From contig JABACO010000014.1 of assembly GCA_013339895.1 (NCBI GenBank), positions 3,841,163-3,905,162 of the forward strand: 64,000 bases of DNA, given 5' to 3'. Below, in pieces: positions 10,480 through 22,711 of this stretch. The stretch comes from Ephydatia muelleri. Its lineage: Eukaryota > Porifera > Demospongiae > Spongillida > Spongillidae. The position numbers and the translations under genes were made by a program. The notes under the pieces are model-generated. The model was given only the letters and a program-made list of their open reading frames with translations. It ran no database searches and was not told the DNA's origin. Every line of letters begins with the position of its first letter. Within the stretch, counting starts at the first letter, position 1.

Positions 10480-11120
10480 ATAACATTTGAGGGTTTGGTC
10501 TGATGGCTGCTTAGTTTGTTCATGAGAATGCAAATTGGTAGGTTGAATTTGTGACAGGCTATGGAAATGAAACTCCTCTCACAACCAAGTATTAACACTG
10601 GTGAATCGACCAGTGTTTCCCCTGTACTAAAGGGATTGATCCACACCATTGATTGTTCGTCAACACTGCTGTTTGTCACCAGGCAGAAGGTAACACTCAA
10701 CATGTTGGACAATGTCTGAAGTTCCAAATGTGTACCCCATGTTCCATTTTTGTTCATGTTCAACAGGTGTGACTCCCATGATTCAACTGACCTTGAGTCA
10801 ATACCTTCACCTCCTTGATAAGTATGCATAGACAAATCTAATTCTATAGGAAGCCTGGCTTTCACGCCATAAAAAAGTTCAAATGGAGAGTATAACGTAG
10901 ATGACTGAATGGATGAGCAATAACCCAGTAAAATCAAATCCAAATCATCTTCCCAATTGAGCTTACCACCATCAGAAAACTTAAACAACCACAAATCGTT
11001 TGATTGAACCGTTCTGTAAGACCATTACTTTGGGGATGATACGCTGTACAGATTCTTCTTGAGATACCAAAGCTTTTGCAAAAATTGTCATTCAATTCAT
11101 TGCAAAATTGTGTGATGGTG
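10480..11120 (-). pseudogene. Ty3/Gypsy-like integrase fragment
   Basis: On the minus strand, two frames joined near 10,990 give FCNELNDNFCKSFGISRRIC, then AYHPQSNGLTERFNQT, then GGKLNWEDDL and YSPFELFYGVKARLPIEL. AYHPQ..G..ER.NQT carries the catalytic glutamate of the retroviral-type integrase core. SPFELFYG.KARLP is the usual segment just after the core. The first two catalytic aspartates and the zinc-binding domain would lie at higher coordinates, where a TG-rich minisatellite now sits. There is at least one frameshift. It is non-functional as it stands. Confidence 0.7.
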
Positions 11121-11620
11121 TGTACACAGCTGGTTGTGTCTGGTGGTGTGTGTACGATACAACTGTTAGGGTGGTGGTGGTGTGTGTTTATAGAAGTCAC
11201 ACAACTGTTTGTGTGGTGGTGTGTACACAACTATTTGTGTGGTGGTGTGTACACAACTATTTGTGTGGTGGTGTGTGTTTATAGAAGTGTAGTCAATGTT
11301 AGTGTGATGGTGTGAACACAGCTGGTTGTGTCTGGTGATGTGTGTGTATAACGGTTAAGGTAGTGATGTGTGTTTATAGAAGTGTACACAACTGTTAGGG
11401 TGGTGGTGTGTGTTTATAGAAGTGTAGTCAATGTTAGTGTGATGGTGTGTACACAGCTGGTTGTGTCTGGTGATGTGTGTGTATAACGGTTAGCTAGGGT
11501 GGTGGTGTGTGTTTGTTGGAAGTGTAAACAACTGTTAGTGTGGAGGTGTGTACACAACTATTCGGGCGGTGGTGTGTGTTAATTGGAAGTGGTAGTGTAG
11601 TGGTGTATACAATTGAAATG
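11105..11620. repeat. Degenerate minisatellite of GTGGTGGTGTGTGTTTATAG type
   Basis: Irregular repeats of GTGGTGGTGTGTGTTTATAG, GTGTACACAACTGTTTGTGT and TGTACACAGCTGGTTGTGTC cover about 500 bp between the Gypsy integrase fragment and the end of the Tnp2 gene. Period is variable. Long open frames here on both strands are repeat artefacts. Confidence 0.8.
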
Positions 11621-11656
11621 GTATTGAATATACATGTAATGTTGCTAAAGTGACAT

Positions 11657-14410
11657 TCATATAAATGTTTTCTGTGGTATAGGACACACATAAAGTACTT
11701 CTTCATCAGTCATACTGTTAAATGCTGCCACAAATTGTGATTGTATTCTCTGTGCAGGTAGAAAACTTGCTGGCCCAAATGGTTCAAACAGGTTTGCACA
11801 CCAAGCCTCCATTCTGCTAGTAACTACATCATGCTGCGAAGGATGATGCTGATACCACTGCACAAATGCAAATATGTGTGGCACTACATTCTGTCCTATG
11901 GTCAAGCAATGTTTGAAGTAATAAAGTACTCGTCCAGGCCGCAAGTCAGTGGTGTTGATATCTACCTTTCCATCTGTACCACACCACGTTGCCAATATGA
12001 AGGATGATCTTTTGGATTGGCTTTGTTGTGAACCATACACATTGTTTCCAAACTTAATTTTAGAATGTTTCTTGGTACAAAATGATACTTGCTGATAGTT
12101 TGCTGTTTGATTGTATAATACTTTGTATGATTCGATTAAGTAGGCAATGTAAGATTCATGAAGAAAAAGTTCTGTACTAACACCCTCAAGGTGATATGGT
12201 TCAAGACAATTCCAGATCATTCTATTTACCTTACATGCAGGTAACATTGATGCAACCTGTATTTGCAGATGCAAAGTTGAATTTTGAGCAAGCATGTCAT
12301 TGAGAGTTCCAACTACAGGCGTTTGATCTAACTCCTATACTATTGAATGTGCATTGTAGTTGTCATCTTCAAAGCTTAACTTACCTATTTCCATGTCTTG
12401 AACAAAATGCCTCATTAACTGTACTTCAATAGATCTGTTATTAGTTTTATAGCTACCCAAAATGCCATTGTATCTTTCAAAAGAAAATAACCAAAATGCA
12501 TAAACAGGGCCATAGTCCACTATGCAGTTCAATATGTGCATATGCATGTGCATGTTAGGTGTAACTTTGTCCTTACCATACAGCTGCTGAAAATGCTTAC
12601 AAAACCGTAATAGAAACTCGTGTCCCTTATTAGCATCATCGATCTTCAGCAAAGGGGAAACTAGAATTTTGCATGCTTCTACAAATAGGTACCAGCACTC
12701 AAGATGCTCTTGCCCTAGCACGCCATGTAGGGCATACATTGAAAAAACCATCGTCCAGGTTTTCCACTGATCTGCTGTAAACGAACTGAACGAAGATGCA
12801 ATTTTATGTGGGATTCTACCTATCGAGGAAGGAATCTCACACTTATCAACTTTTTCTTGCATCATTGCATGAAACCTTTTGGGTATTATAGGCTCGGTAT
12901 CATCTAGCCATACGTTCTTCATAATGTGTTTTGCTGTTCCGAGAAATAGGTTGTGCATGGGGTCAACTATATGAAAGCGAACACAATCAAAGTATTCTAA
13001 AAGCAATAAACTAGAAAAGCGTGATCCTTATTGAGATTCTATACGATCCCTGGCAGCTTGAGTTGTTTGCATGGAGGCCAAATCTGCTTGATCACGGTGG
13101 TCAGCTTCATTTCGTAAGGGTGATTCATCTTCCACGCCATCGTCGAAATGTCCAAAGCAAGCATGACCAGTTTCACAGTTTATGTGAAACTCTTTAGTGC
13201 ACTTAGAACACCCCAACTTCGCCATGTGGCCTAAAAATCCACAAACTTTTCTTGCTGCAGGAATATCACAGGCTACACAAAGCAGTCCTGCTTTCAGATG
13301 TACTTGCTGGCCTGGGTTATCTGGCATATTAATGACCATGCCCTCACTCCACAAAACCTTTAATTCCTCCACTAAGTGCTCGAGGTAAGAATTAATGTTA
13401 AGCGGAGGCTCATTTGGACCTGGAATCAGCCCCACAAGAATCATATTTTCTTTTAAAAATCGTTTTGAGTGAGGAAGATTCATAATGGACAGATACACAG
13501 CTCCAACACTGTATGGTGTGTGCTTGAATGGGCTAAACCAGTCGATGTTCATCATAAGGCCTAAGTTGTGAGGGGCTGCAAGGAATGGTGACCCATTGAC
13601 ATGCTGGAACTCCTCCCAAACTCTGCCATCATAGACATCACAAAGAGTATTCTTGGGTATTTTCCGTTCACGCCAATGTTCACATGAGTTCAACACACCT
13701 GGCTTACTAAGCAAAGTTTGCAAAGATTCTATATAAGAGGTTTATAACAGTACACTTTTAGAGGATAGAACTTGTGATCCCCATCTTTAGTAACTGCAGT
13801 TCTCAAAAGTTGTGACCCACAATGCTGTCTCCGGGAACGATGAGGGTGGTTAGGGAACTTGGAAAATGAGCACACTTTGGGAATCGTTTTAGCCTTATCC
13901 ACAAAACACTTCTCAAACTCATAAAGAGTATGACATTTCGGGCAAGAAACAAAACGCCTGAAGTCATTGCTGTTTACATTGAGATACCGTTGTAAGCCCC
14001 TGATTGAAGTTGGAAAAATGATGGACAACTGGGCAACAAAAGATGAAAATTTACCTAGCATGGTAAAAAGACAGCTGATCATGCGAATTAGAGCTGTGAT
14101 CGCAGCTAATGAGATATTATAGCGCGATGACCACTTAGACAGTAGTACTAAGATGAAAGTTACAACTCTTGAAGTTTCGTCCCTATCGATATCGAGCATC
14201 AATACCCGAATGCACGGGATGGACATTCGAGGAAATATATGTAAATTCCTGAATGTAACCTTCAATGTCAGAATTATTCACACCTTCCCAAACCTCACTG
14301 TCATCCACCTCATCTTCCATACAGTCCCTTGTATCTTGTAGCTCATGATCAGCAGCGGAATTATCGATGCTATCATCGCTCAAACCATCCGAATTATCAC
14401 TATTTCCTGC
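11657..14410 (-). pseudogene. Tnp2-like (CACTA-type) transposase, element C
   Basis: Large transposase of the Tnp2/Transposase_21 kind. An acidic exon starts after TGCAG near 14,406 (GNSDNSDGLSDDSIDN). A hydrophobic helical block follows, then a finger with FVSCPKCHTLYEFEKC and RRQHCGSQLL (about 13,950-13,800). The core follows: LMMNIDWFSPFKHTPYSVGA, MILVGLIPGPNEPPLNINSY, CVACDIPAARKVCGFLGHMA and LGCSKCTKEFH (13,620-13,180); then HIVDPMHNLFLGTAKHIMKN (about 12,970); then FWLFSFERYNGILGSYKTNN (about 12,480); and a C-terminal LRPGRVLYYF/FLPAQRI module (to 11,657). From about 13,735 to 11,657 it is one frame with in-frame stops near 13,027 and 12,333. Frameshifts occur near 14,190 and 13,735. 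No TIR pair was found for this copy. It is presumably dead but only lightly damaged. Confidence 0.82.
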
Positions 14411-14527
14411 AGTGTAAAAAATATATTGATTTAAAATAATGATATAATGTGATTTATATACGACAAGTAAAGGCTTATACATTATGCAGATGGAAATAGA
14501 CACGCGCGTGTATAAAGTCTCTTATCT

Positions 14528-15320
14528 ACCTGAGTTTGATTGCATAACATGATCATCATCCTCGAAATTGATGTCATCTTCCTCCGATGTCGAAGGAACA
14601 GGACCACTATCTTTACTCCAAATCCATGTGTGCTCGTCGTAGTATGATTCTTTGTGCCTTAAAAATGTACGTGCCGCGACAAATGCGGTACTTGTACTTG
14701 GGCTCAGATAGACCTTATTATTGCCTTTATCAATGATGTACATTGATACTGATATTCCTGAACCAGCATTTTGAGATGAGTTGTTCTCCAGATAAATGTC
14801 ACAGTATGCAGATGCTGCCATTGAAGATGCTTCCTATATATCAATTAGGATGAAAACATGTATTATGCATAGATGCCTTCAGAAACATGTCCTACTAAGC
14901 TTACATTCAGAAATTTTACCACGTATGTTCCAGTTCCTTGTTCTACCACTGCCAATAAGTACCGCTGTATGTTTGGAGTAGCATACTGCTGAAATGCAGG
15001 AGTGTACAGTCGACAGGTGGTGCTGGTTGCATTTGCACATTCATAGTTGAAATATGATGCAGTGATGAATTGAAGTCAGGCATTACATAGAATAGTCATC
15101 TGGTATGCAACACTTCAAATAGCATATTGCTTGCTTCATGGAGATTCAAACTTTGACTGCTCTTAAAGGTCAGTTCCTCTACCTGTTGTTTTTAAATTGA
15201 AGTGGGCTGGATCAAATGGGTCAGCAGGCCATGTTAGTGTTTTTATATTTGCTCGTGCATCAACCATGATAGGACTGTTATTTATTAACAGTGTGACTCG
15301 TTTAGCTGGGAGGGGTGGTA
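14528..15320 (-). pseudogene. Three-exon module upstream of element C transposase
   Basis: On the minus strand: exon a, about 15,318-15,183 (INNSPIMVDARANIKTLTWP then FNLKTTG, GT donor); exon b, about 15,060-14,905 (TPAFQQYATPNIQRYLLAVV then GTYVVKFLNV); exon c, about 14,833-14,528 (EASSMAASAYCDIYLENN, ISVSMYIIDKGNNKVYLSPS, then acidic, ending before GTAGAT). The same three exons occur at 52.0-52.75 kb without a transposase. The module may be the 5' part of the element C gene or a separate transposon-carried gene. I do not recognise the protein. Exon b differs by one base between copies, so at least one copy is frameshifted. Confidence 0.45.
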
Positions 15321-15722
15321 CATTTTAGTCAGTGTTAAATTCAATAGAACGGACTTACTTATAGCTGTTTGTTTTTGTTGCTTTTGGCACAAGACAGAAT
15401 TGTTCCATGCAATCAACTGTGTAAAGACAAATGTAAAACATTTGTATGTGCTTTCTTAGAATTCAATCAGATTGCATATGTGCATTGCGGTATGTCATAC
15501 ATAATTAATATGAATAATACCAACACCTTACTTACATGAAACAATATAACTAAAAGGATGCACCATAAGTAATTGAAAATAATAATAGTAATACATAATA
15601 AAATATCAAAAACCCTTGTAATATAATACAGTTTAAATTGTGTCAATCATGCATACCAGTATTTTTTTTCTGGAGAGTTAAACACTTCATATCTACATGT
15701 AATATAATAATAGGCGCGCGTC

Positions 15723-18700
15723 ATGAATCGGAGCCCGCAGAGTATACCGAACCGCCGTCGGAAGTGTTGCCACTGCAACGGCGTCAATGCCAGATGTAAG
15801 TCTTGTGCGTGCGCTAAAGCGGGTCGCGCGTGTAAAGATTGCCTACCGTCAAAGCACGGTTGTTGTCATAACTATACTACCTCTATCACTGCTTCAAGCA
15901 ACGGGTCTACAAATGATTTTTCCAGCTCACAACCACCTCCCCAGCATAAGTCCTCATTCCTCGATTCCCAGCAGCTGCCTCTGTCTCAACCACTTTCGCC
16001 CCACTTCACCCGTAATGAATTCCAGTTCCAACAATCCTCGTCCCCTTCCTCCCAATGTGGGTCACAATCTCCAACTTGTTGCAAATGCTACGCCTCAGGT
16101 GCCCATTGCACATCTTGTAAGTGTTGTTGAGAGGGGCACCCGTGTGTGAATTATTACCCGGGGAGAAGTGGGAAATGTGCTAATGTTGTTCTCTCAAGCA
16201 CTGTCATCCTACCTGCATCTACACCACAATTAGAGACGGTTCTCCAACCCAATAGCTTGAATTCTCTTTCCAACAATCAGGGACAAGATTTACTGCCATC
16301 TATGCCTTGGACACCCTCGCCTCAGAGTCCACCGTCTCTCACAGAAGAACAGGATTGCAATGTCACTAGGCCTCTCTCTCTCAACACCCCCTCTAACTTG
16401 CAATGACTCCACACACACCTTTTCCATAATTGTTTGCTCCACTACCATGCCTTAGAAAAACGATCTACTGCCAACACAATCACATGTACGTGATGTACCA
16501 CCTGAGCAGAGTGAGGTCCCGTCTTCTAGCCAACACCCCCATACGAAATCCTGTCCAGTCCAAGGCTGCCAACAACTCATTGCTCCCACCATGTGGCGTC
16601 AACATATGACCTTACATGCACAAGGTTTCTTCTCTGGTGCAGTGCCTGGCTCTTGGCTTCAAGAACAAGACCTTTTCGTTTGTCCCAATTGTCAGCAGTT
16701 AGTGGCTAATTCACGCCATTCTTCTCATCTTCGCAAATGCACACATGCCACTGCTGCACCTCCTAGTCTGTCCCTTCTCAGTGTCCAAGTAGCCGATCCT
16801 TCTCTTTCCCCCCTACCCACATTTGAATCTGTGTGTAAACTACCAGGCCGTACAGTTCGGCACATCCCTTTGAAGGACAGACTTGCATTTGCTCTTGTTT
16901 TGTCTTCTGCCTTGAGGTCTGCTGTGCATGATAACTCTGAGGATGCTGGGCTGAAGCTGTTAATGCTGCCTAAATGTGTTCTTCTTGCTCCAAAGCGTGC
17001 AGGCAGACATCACAAGCCTGTGCCTATCAGTCGTCTATGCGCCTAATGGTCCAAAGGTGAGTTTAGTGCACTATGGAATAAAGCATCCAATCACCATTCC
17101 CCTGGCCCCATGCGTCTTACCTCTAACCACAAATCTTCAAGTGTCCAGACAGCAGTTTCTCTTGCTAGGGAGGAACTCTTATCTAAGGCCTGTCAGACTC
17201 TAACATCTTCGGGCCTGGCCCCTGACAACAACACCACATGGAATCTACTGCATGGTCTCAAAGCACCCAAAGGAACCCCACCTACTCCTCCCACAGCACC
17301 TCTCTTAGTTGCCCCTTACCTTCCACCAGACTTCAACATCATGGCCGTATTGCACTCCTTTTCTAAGGATACAGCAGCAGAGGTTCCTCTTCAGTTCCCG
17401 ATCTGTGCTGTACTTAAGGAGGTGGTTAATATGCTTATCTCTGGCAAGGTTCCGGTACAAGTGGCTAGGTTCCTTGCAGGGGGCAACCTGGTGGCGCTGG
17501 AAAAGAACAAACCCAACTGCCCCCCCCCCCCCCCCCCCCCCCCCCGACATCCGGCCTATTGCATTTGGAGAGGCTATTCGGCGTCTGGCTGGGAAATGCC
17601 TATGCTCCATGACTAAGGCAAAGGCCCATGACTTCCTCGCTCCTTTTCAACTTGGGGTAGCTTGTCAAGGGGGTGCAGAAAAGAATATTCATGGCCTCAG
17701 AAGCTGTGTGGACGAACACTTGCACGAGGTTGATTTTGCAGTATTGAAGATCGATTTGCACAATGCATTTAATCGGGTATCAAGGCAGACCGTCCTTAAT
17801 GCTTGTGCCCTTCACATCGCAGAGCTGCTCCCATGGTCTCAATGGTGCTATGGGCAACATCCCGCTTTGTGGCACTCTTTGGGTACTATTTCTTCAGAAA
17901 TAGGTGTACAACAAGGTGATCCCCTAGGTCCCCTTCTTTTTTGTCTTGTACTGCAACCGATAATATCAGCAATTGCGGAGGATGTTGACTGTGAATCGTT
18001 ATTGTTTCACCACTGGTATATTGATGATGGTGTTGTCGCAGGGCCCGTTGCAGCCATTGCTCGGGTTCGCGCCATCATCCAAGCGAACCACCACTTGGCC
18101 TCAATATCAACATCGCCAAATGTGAGTTGTTCAGTTCGAGGGATCTAAGTTCTTTCCCAGAGGAGATGAGGCGATCGAATGTGCCACACTTTGAGATCCT
18201 GGGGGCTCCCATAGGTGATTTAGTGTTCTGCGCAAAGTTTGTAGCGCAGAAACAGTCGGAGGCTTCCAAGTTGCTAAAGGAGTTAGAAGCTGTGAGTTCT
18301 ATCGACCCCCAGGTGGCTCTACTTCTTCTCAGGCAATGTGGGAGCTTTTGCAGACTAGTTCACTTAGCTAGGAACACTCCACCTCTCCTAGTCAATGAGG
18401 CCTTTGCCCTGTTTGATGATTGTGTGCAGCAATGCTTTTCGGAATGTACCGCAGTGGATGCTTCTGCTGCCACCTGGCAACAGGCACAACTTAGCTTGAA
18501 AAGGGGGGGTTTATGGCTTTGGAGCTTATGTTTCCATTTTCCTACAGCCTACATAGCATCATTTTTGTCCTCAGGCCTTTCTCCATCATCAGGTAGGTAT
18601 ATATCCTTGTCATTGCACCTTTACAACAGTCAAGTGGACCCCCAGGATTCCCTCACCCATGAGTCTGTAGGCGATTCTCCTCTTTCACAGAAGGTTCTGT

Positions 18701-19478
18701 CTTCTAAGATAGAAGACCAACAGTTCAATAATCTTTTTCATAATGCATCTGTGACTGACAGGGCTCGTCTTTTGTCCATTTCTTCCCCTCATGCCTCTGC
18801 CTGGCTGTCAGTCACTCCCTCCCCACAACTCAACCTCCACTTGGAGCCTGCTGAGTTTCAAGTAGCACTTAAGTGGTGGTTGGGTATTCCATGCAGTGGT
18901 CCAAGGCCAAAGTTGCCCTCACTGTCATTCCTGTGTGTTGGATGACTTTGGCCATCACTCCCTCACTTGCAAACATGGAGGGGATGTGGTTTCGCGACAT
19001 AATAAGCTCAGGGATGTGTTTTATGACTTCTGCCAATGCGCTTGCTTGGGTCCACGTCTGGAAATGGGTTGTGGGGTAGGATCCGATTCTCAATCCCACC
19101 CTGCAGATGTTCTTGTTCCTAACTGGGACCTTGGCAAACCGGCTGCCTTTGACTTGTCCGTCACGTCTACGCTACAATCAAGTGCCCTGCTAGAAACGAG
19201 CGTGACGGCTGGTTCGGCAGCTCTGTTAACTGAGAACAGAAAACACAACAACAGCGACAAAAAGTGTGACGAATTGGGGTGGGCCTGCATCCCTCTTGTC
19301 GTTGAGACCTACGGGTGTTGGGGAGGCTGAAGCAGTGGCAGCATTATCAAAGCTTGCAGGTCGTCTCTCCGTCAGGAATAATGAACTAAAGTCCAAGACC
19401 ATTTTTAGCCTGTACAGCCGCCTAGGGTTGACATTAGTAAGGACGAACTGTAGAGCTATCCTATCTAGGTTAACTTGA
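15723..19478 (+). pseudogene. LINE retrotransposon with Cys-rich fingers, RT and restriction-like endonuclease
   Basis: The ATG at 15,723 opens a frame with two cysteine-rich modules: CHCNGVNARCKSCACAKAGR...CKDCLPSKHGCC (15,758-15,870) and CCKCYASGAHCTSCKCC (from 16,078, interrupted by TGA at 16,128). A C2H2 finger pair follows (CPVQGCQQLIAP...HMTLH, CPNCQQL...HSSHLRKC; 16,552-16,730). The reverse transcriptase spans about 17,300-18,110, with RPIAFGEAIRRLAGKCLC, DLHNAFNRVS, GVQQGDPLGPLLFCLVL and the catalytic YIDDG (18,020). The C-terminus has a zinc knuckle (CPHCHSCVLDDFGHHSLTC, about 18,917) and a restriction-like endonuclease signature (HPADVLVPNWDLGKPAAFDL, about 19,100). This is the domain order of R2/CRE/NeSL-type, non-APE LINEs. 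Frames change near 16,410, 17,045, 17,520 (26-C run), 18,115, 18,900 and 19,315, so the copy is inactive. The 3' end meets a foldback element at 19,502. Confidence 0.85.
17520..17545. repeat. 26-base C homopolymer inside LINE RT
   Basis: The run falls between the LVALEKNKPNC and DIRPIAFGEA segments, where intact relatives need only a few bases. Reading frame changes across it. Confidence 0.9.
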
Positions 19479-19501
19479 CTGTTATAGGACTTATTGTAGT
19501 G

Positions 19502-20318
19502 TATATGGGTCAGTTTCCGAGAAAATGAAAAGTGGCTATATATATAAAAAGTTATAAAAATGCTTCACGTTTGAATCGCTAAAACTCCATAACGGTTTAA
19601 GCAATCAACTTCCTATTTCGAACACTTCGTGCCACACCACTTCTCTCTACGATAATATATTTTGGTGTCTTACCCTTGCTCTTTGCCGACGTTACAAGGC
19701 ACAGTACCCCGAGGGGTTCAAAATCCAGGTAGCTCCCTGCAGGAATGTCCAAATCACTTCAGAATCGATATGCACGTAAAGGAGTCCTGTCACTATTGAT
19801 TTCTGCAGTCGTTGATTTTTACCTCTTCCGTTATGGAGATACAGCAATGCAAAGTAAGTCCACGTTTCCCGCTCGAATCGCGCCTTTCTCAGTCCTTGAA
19901 CCGCTTCCATTCTCCCGAGTGGGACTGAGAAAGGCGCGATTCGAGCGGGAAACGTGGACTTTACTTTGCATTGCTGTATCTCCATAACGGATAAGGTAAA
20001 AATCAACGATCTGCAGAAATAAACAGTGACAGGACTCCTTTACGTGCATATCGATTTTGAAGTGATTTGGACATTCCTGCAGGGAGCTACCTGGATTTTG
20101 AACCCCATCGGGGTACTGTGCCTTGTAACGTCGGCAAGGAGCACGGTTAAGATACCAAAATCGATTTTCGTAGAGAGAAGTGGTGTGGCAAGAAGTGTTC
20201 GAAATAGGAAGTTGATAGCTTAAACCTTTACGGAGTTTTAGCGATTCAAACATGAAGCATTTTTATAACTTTTTATACATATAGCTACTTTTCATTTTCT
20301 CGGAAACTGACCCATATA
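19502..20318. mobile_element. Palindromic foldback element, about 0.82 kb
   Basis: The left arm begins TATATGGGTCAGTTTCCGAG and the right arm ends CTCGGAAACTGACCCATATA. The arms are near-complete complements over about 400 bp each, meeting near 19,910 at a short spacer. A right-half homologue is present at 29.1-30.8 kb. A TATA target duplication is possible but cannot be separated from the termini. Open frames over the arms are mirror images of each other, not genes. Confidence 0.85.
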
Positions 20319-21408
20319 ATAATAATAATAATAATGTGCATTTATTCGATTCATGTATTCTGTATTCTGTAGTTGTCATTGTTACTCATGTACTTTGAAA
20401 TAATGTATATAAGAATAATTGTTTTTAAAACATATAAGCACTACAAATATAACTAAAAATTTAAAAAATCTTTTTGCACAATAATATTGCAAACAGTATG
20501 TTCTTAGTCTTCTGTCATTGAACATAGACGCGTTTTCCATTGACTTGCTTTGTGCCTTAAGGGTATATTTGCCTCTTCGCATGTGTGATGTTTTTTTCAT
20601 TCACCATCCTATTTGATTTCATTTTTGTTTACTATGCACATCCAAATTTTCCCGTTTGTCAGCTATGTGGGTTTTTTGGGCACGGAGTAAATTGATTAAC
20701 TGAACAGCTCGGCAAGTGCAAATTTGATCAATTAACAACTCTATTCTGTATCTAACATAACATCGACAGAAGGCTATTTGTCCGTGACGGAGTAATATAT
20801 TTCAAAATGAAAGAGAAAGGATGAGGTCGATCCATAGATGTAACTGTGTAATGAAAGTGTAGAAGTACGCACATATGCGTTTTGTGATCAGTTTCGGATC
20901 GAAACACATCTTTTTTTGCCAACGACAGTGCTACCGACAGAAATAAACTGCAGCGGTAAAATAGGGCCCCATGCACACATTGTTACGCTTGGGCATTGCC
21001 AAATAAAGTAAGAATTTATACCAGGATCACTTTTGTCATAGGCGGTGGCAGCGAAAATTGGATCAATTTTGGCAGTGAAAATTGATCCAGCTGGATCACT
21101 TTTTGCACGGATCAATTTTTGCGTGACAGGGGGCTGGGGTCTGTCATGTAAATTCTTATAATTCTCACTATTAGCCATTATAGCAGAATATTGTATGTTA
21201 AAAAGACTTGTAAGTATATATAATCTCATGACAAGTTTCATTGAATACTTGAATTTGAGCCATGAATATACTCACTTTACAATCATTTACAGATCCCACT
21301 ATTGATACCATAGCTCAAAACTATATGTTGCCTATGTGTTCAGTGATCGTGGGATAATGCAAGTAGCTAGATATTGGAGTATACACTATAAAACTATACA
21401 ATAGTACT
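20319..21408. other. Non-coding, AT-rich
   Basis: An (AAT) run lies at 20,317-20,336. Repeated GGATCA / TGATCC words lie near 21,025-21,115. No gene was recognised; frames up to 117 codons show no motif. Confidence 0.45.
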
Positions 21409-22116
21409 CAGGGGCGGATTTACGGGGGGGGGGGGGGGGGGGGGGGGGGTCCGGACCCCTCCTTTCCTATATGAAGAATGACGTAATGCATACTGTAATC
21501 TATGCATGTTACCGTCCTTGGATTTGCAAGAATGCACAGCGTTCTAGCCAAGCGGGGTCTATATCGATTTAATTAAATCCTCTGTATTAACGAAATATTT
21601 AATCGCGCGATAAATCGAATGGTGCGTGTGAGCAGGAATTGAGGTAAGCGATCAAAAGACGTGAATGGGATGGATATCAGATTCTTTTCCTCAGAAAACA
21701 GATAGCTATAGAGTAAATAAACTAACAAAACTAATATTATAGTAAAGCATACATGACTCGTTTATATTCGGTCGCAAATTCACAAAAGCTTTGCGTCATG
21801 AATGTAATTGCTGAGCAGTAGGAACCATAGCATTGTGGAAAATGAAGAGTTTTCTCGTCGCTATCCATGCAGGCTCTAGGAATCCGGATATCGCGTGATG
21901 TATACGTATTGGATATCACTGTGAATTTCACGCTAAATAAACGCAAAAGCAAAAAAGCGGCTGGGCCTTCGCCCTAGACCCCACTGGTGGGGCTATCAGC
22001 GCTCCCCCAGACCCCCTTGCTGTCACGGGAGGGGGCACGCCCCCTCCCATACCCTCCCTCTAGTTGTGAATATATTTATCAGACCCCCCTTTCCCAAAAT
22101 CCTGGATCCACGCCTG
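21409..22116. mobile_element. CAGGGGCGGAT-type non-autonomous DNA element, about 0.71 kb
   Basis: The left end CAGGGGCGGATTTACGGGGG (with a 26-G run at 21,424-21,449) pairs with the right end CCTGGATCCACGCCTG at 22,116. GTACT flanks both sides (21,404-21,408 and 22,117-22,121), giving an apparent 5-bp duplication. Near the right end there is a G/C-rich low-complexity stretch of GGGGGCACGCCCCCTCCC type. Ends of this form are common in hAT-like elements of invertebrates, which make 8-bp duplications. Only 5 bp is seen here, so the superfamily is uncertain. Confidence 0.6.
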
Positions 22117-22120
22117 GTAC

Positions 22121-22333
22121 TGTAGGGCCAACTATTTTGGAACGCTAGAACTTTTGGAACACTAATTTTGGAACAGTGTTTCTGCTCAGTTGTACCATTT
22201 GTAAGGATGGGAGGATGTAGATGTACTACACAGGTACTTCCATATGGAGTCATCTTCCAAAGACATGTTATGACGACTGCTACAAAATGCATCATTCCAA
22301 AAATTGCACCATTCCAAATTCGTGGGCCCTACA
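22121..22333. mobile_element. Small MITE, about 213 bp
   Basis: The left end TGTAGGGCCAACTATTTTGG is matched by the right end AAATTCGTGGGCCCTACA in inverse orientation. TTTTGGAAC and TTCCAAA words repeat inside both ends. It sits directly against the preceding element. No protein. Target duplication is unclear. Confidence 0.6.
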
Positions 22334-22711
22334 ATATGTTGTGCATGGTGGCGCTGTGACGTATTAGAGTCTGGGGCGAGGTTACAGTAAGACCTTTTAT
22401 ATAATTAGCTAAACGACAACATTAAACGAAATGCAGGTTTACAAACACAGCGACCCAGAATGACCGGCTTTGTTTATGTGATTGCGTAGGAGACACTGCC
22501 CGGTATTGGTAGTAAGTCATGTGTTCAAATGACCAATGTTCGTTACCATGGTTACGACCGACAGAGTGTTGTAAATAAATGTAAGTATCTTAACGACATA
22601 TGTCACATATCTATGAAGACGGCGTAGTGTGTACGTATATATGCATGTGTGCGTGTGTGTTTGTGTGCGTAGTGCGTGCACGCACGGGCTAGTTGCTAAA
22701 ACTCACCTCAT
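22334..22711. other. Non-coding spacer
   Basis: Includes a short TG/GCGTG patch near 22,640-22,690. Nothing else recognised. Confidence 0.4.

Noticed and set aside
19692-20253. Overlapping 80-140 codon frames on both strands
   Set aside because: They lie on the two arms of a palindrome and mirror each other; no independent coding signal.
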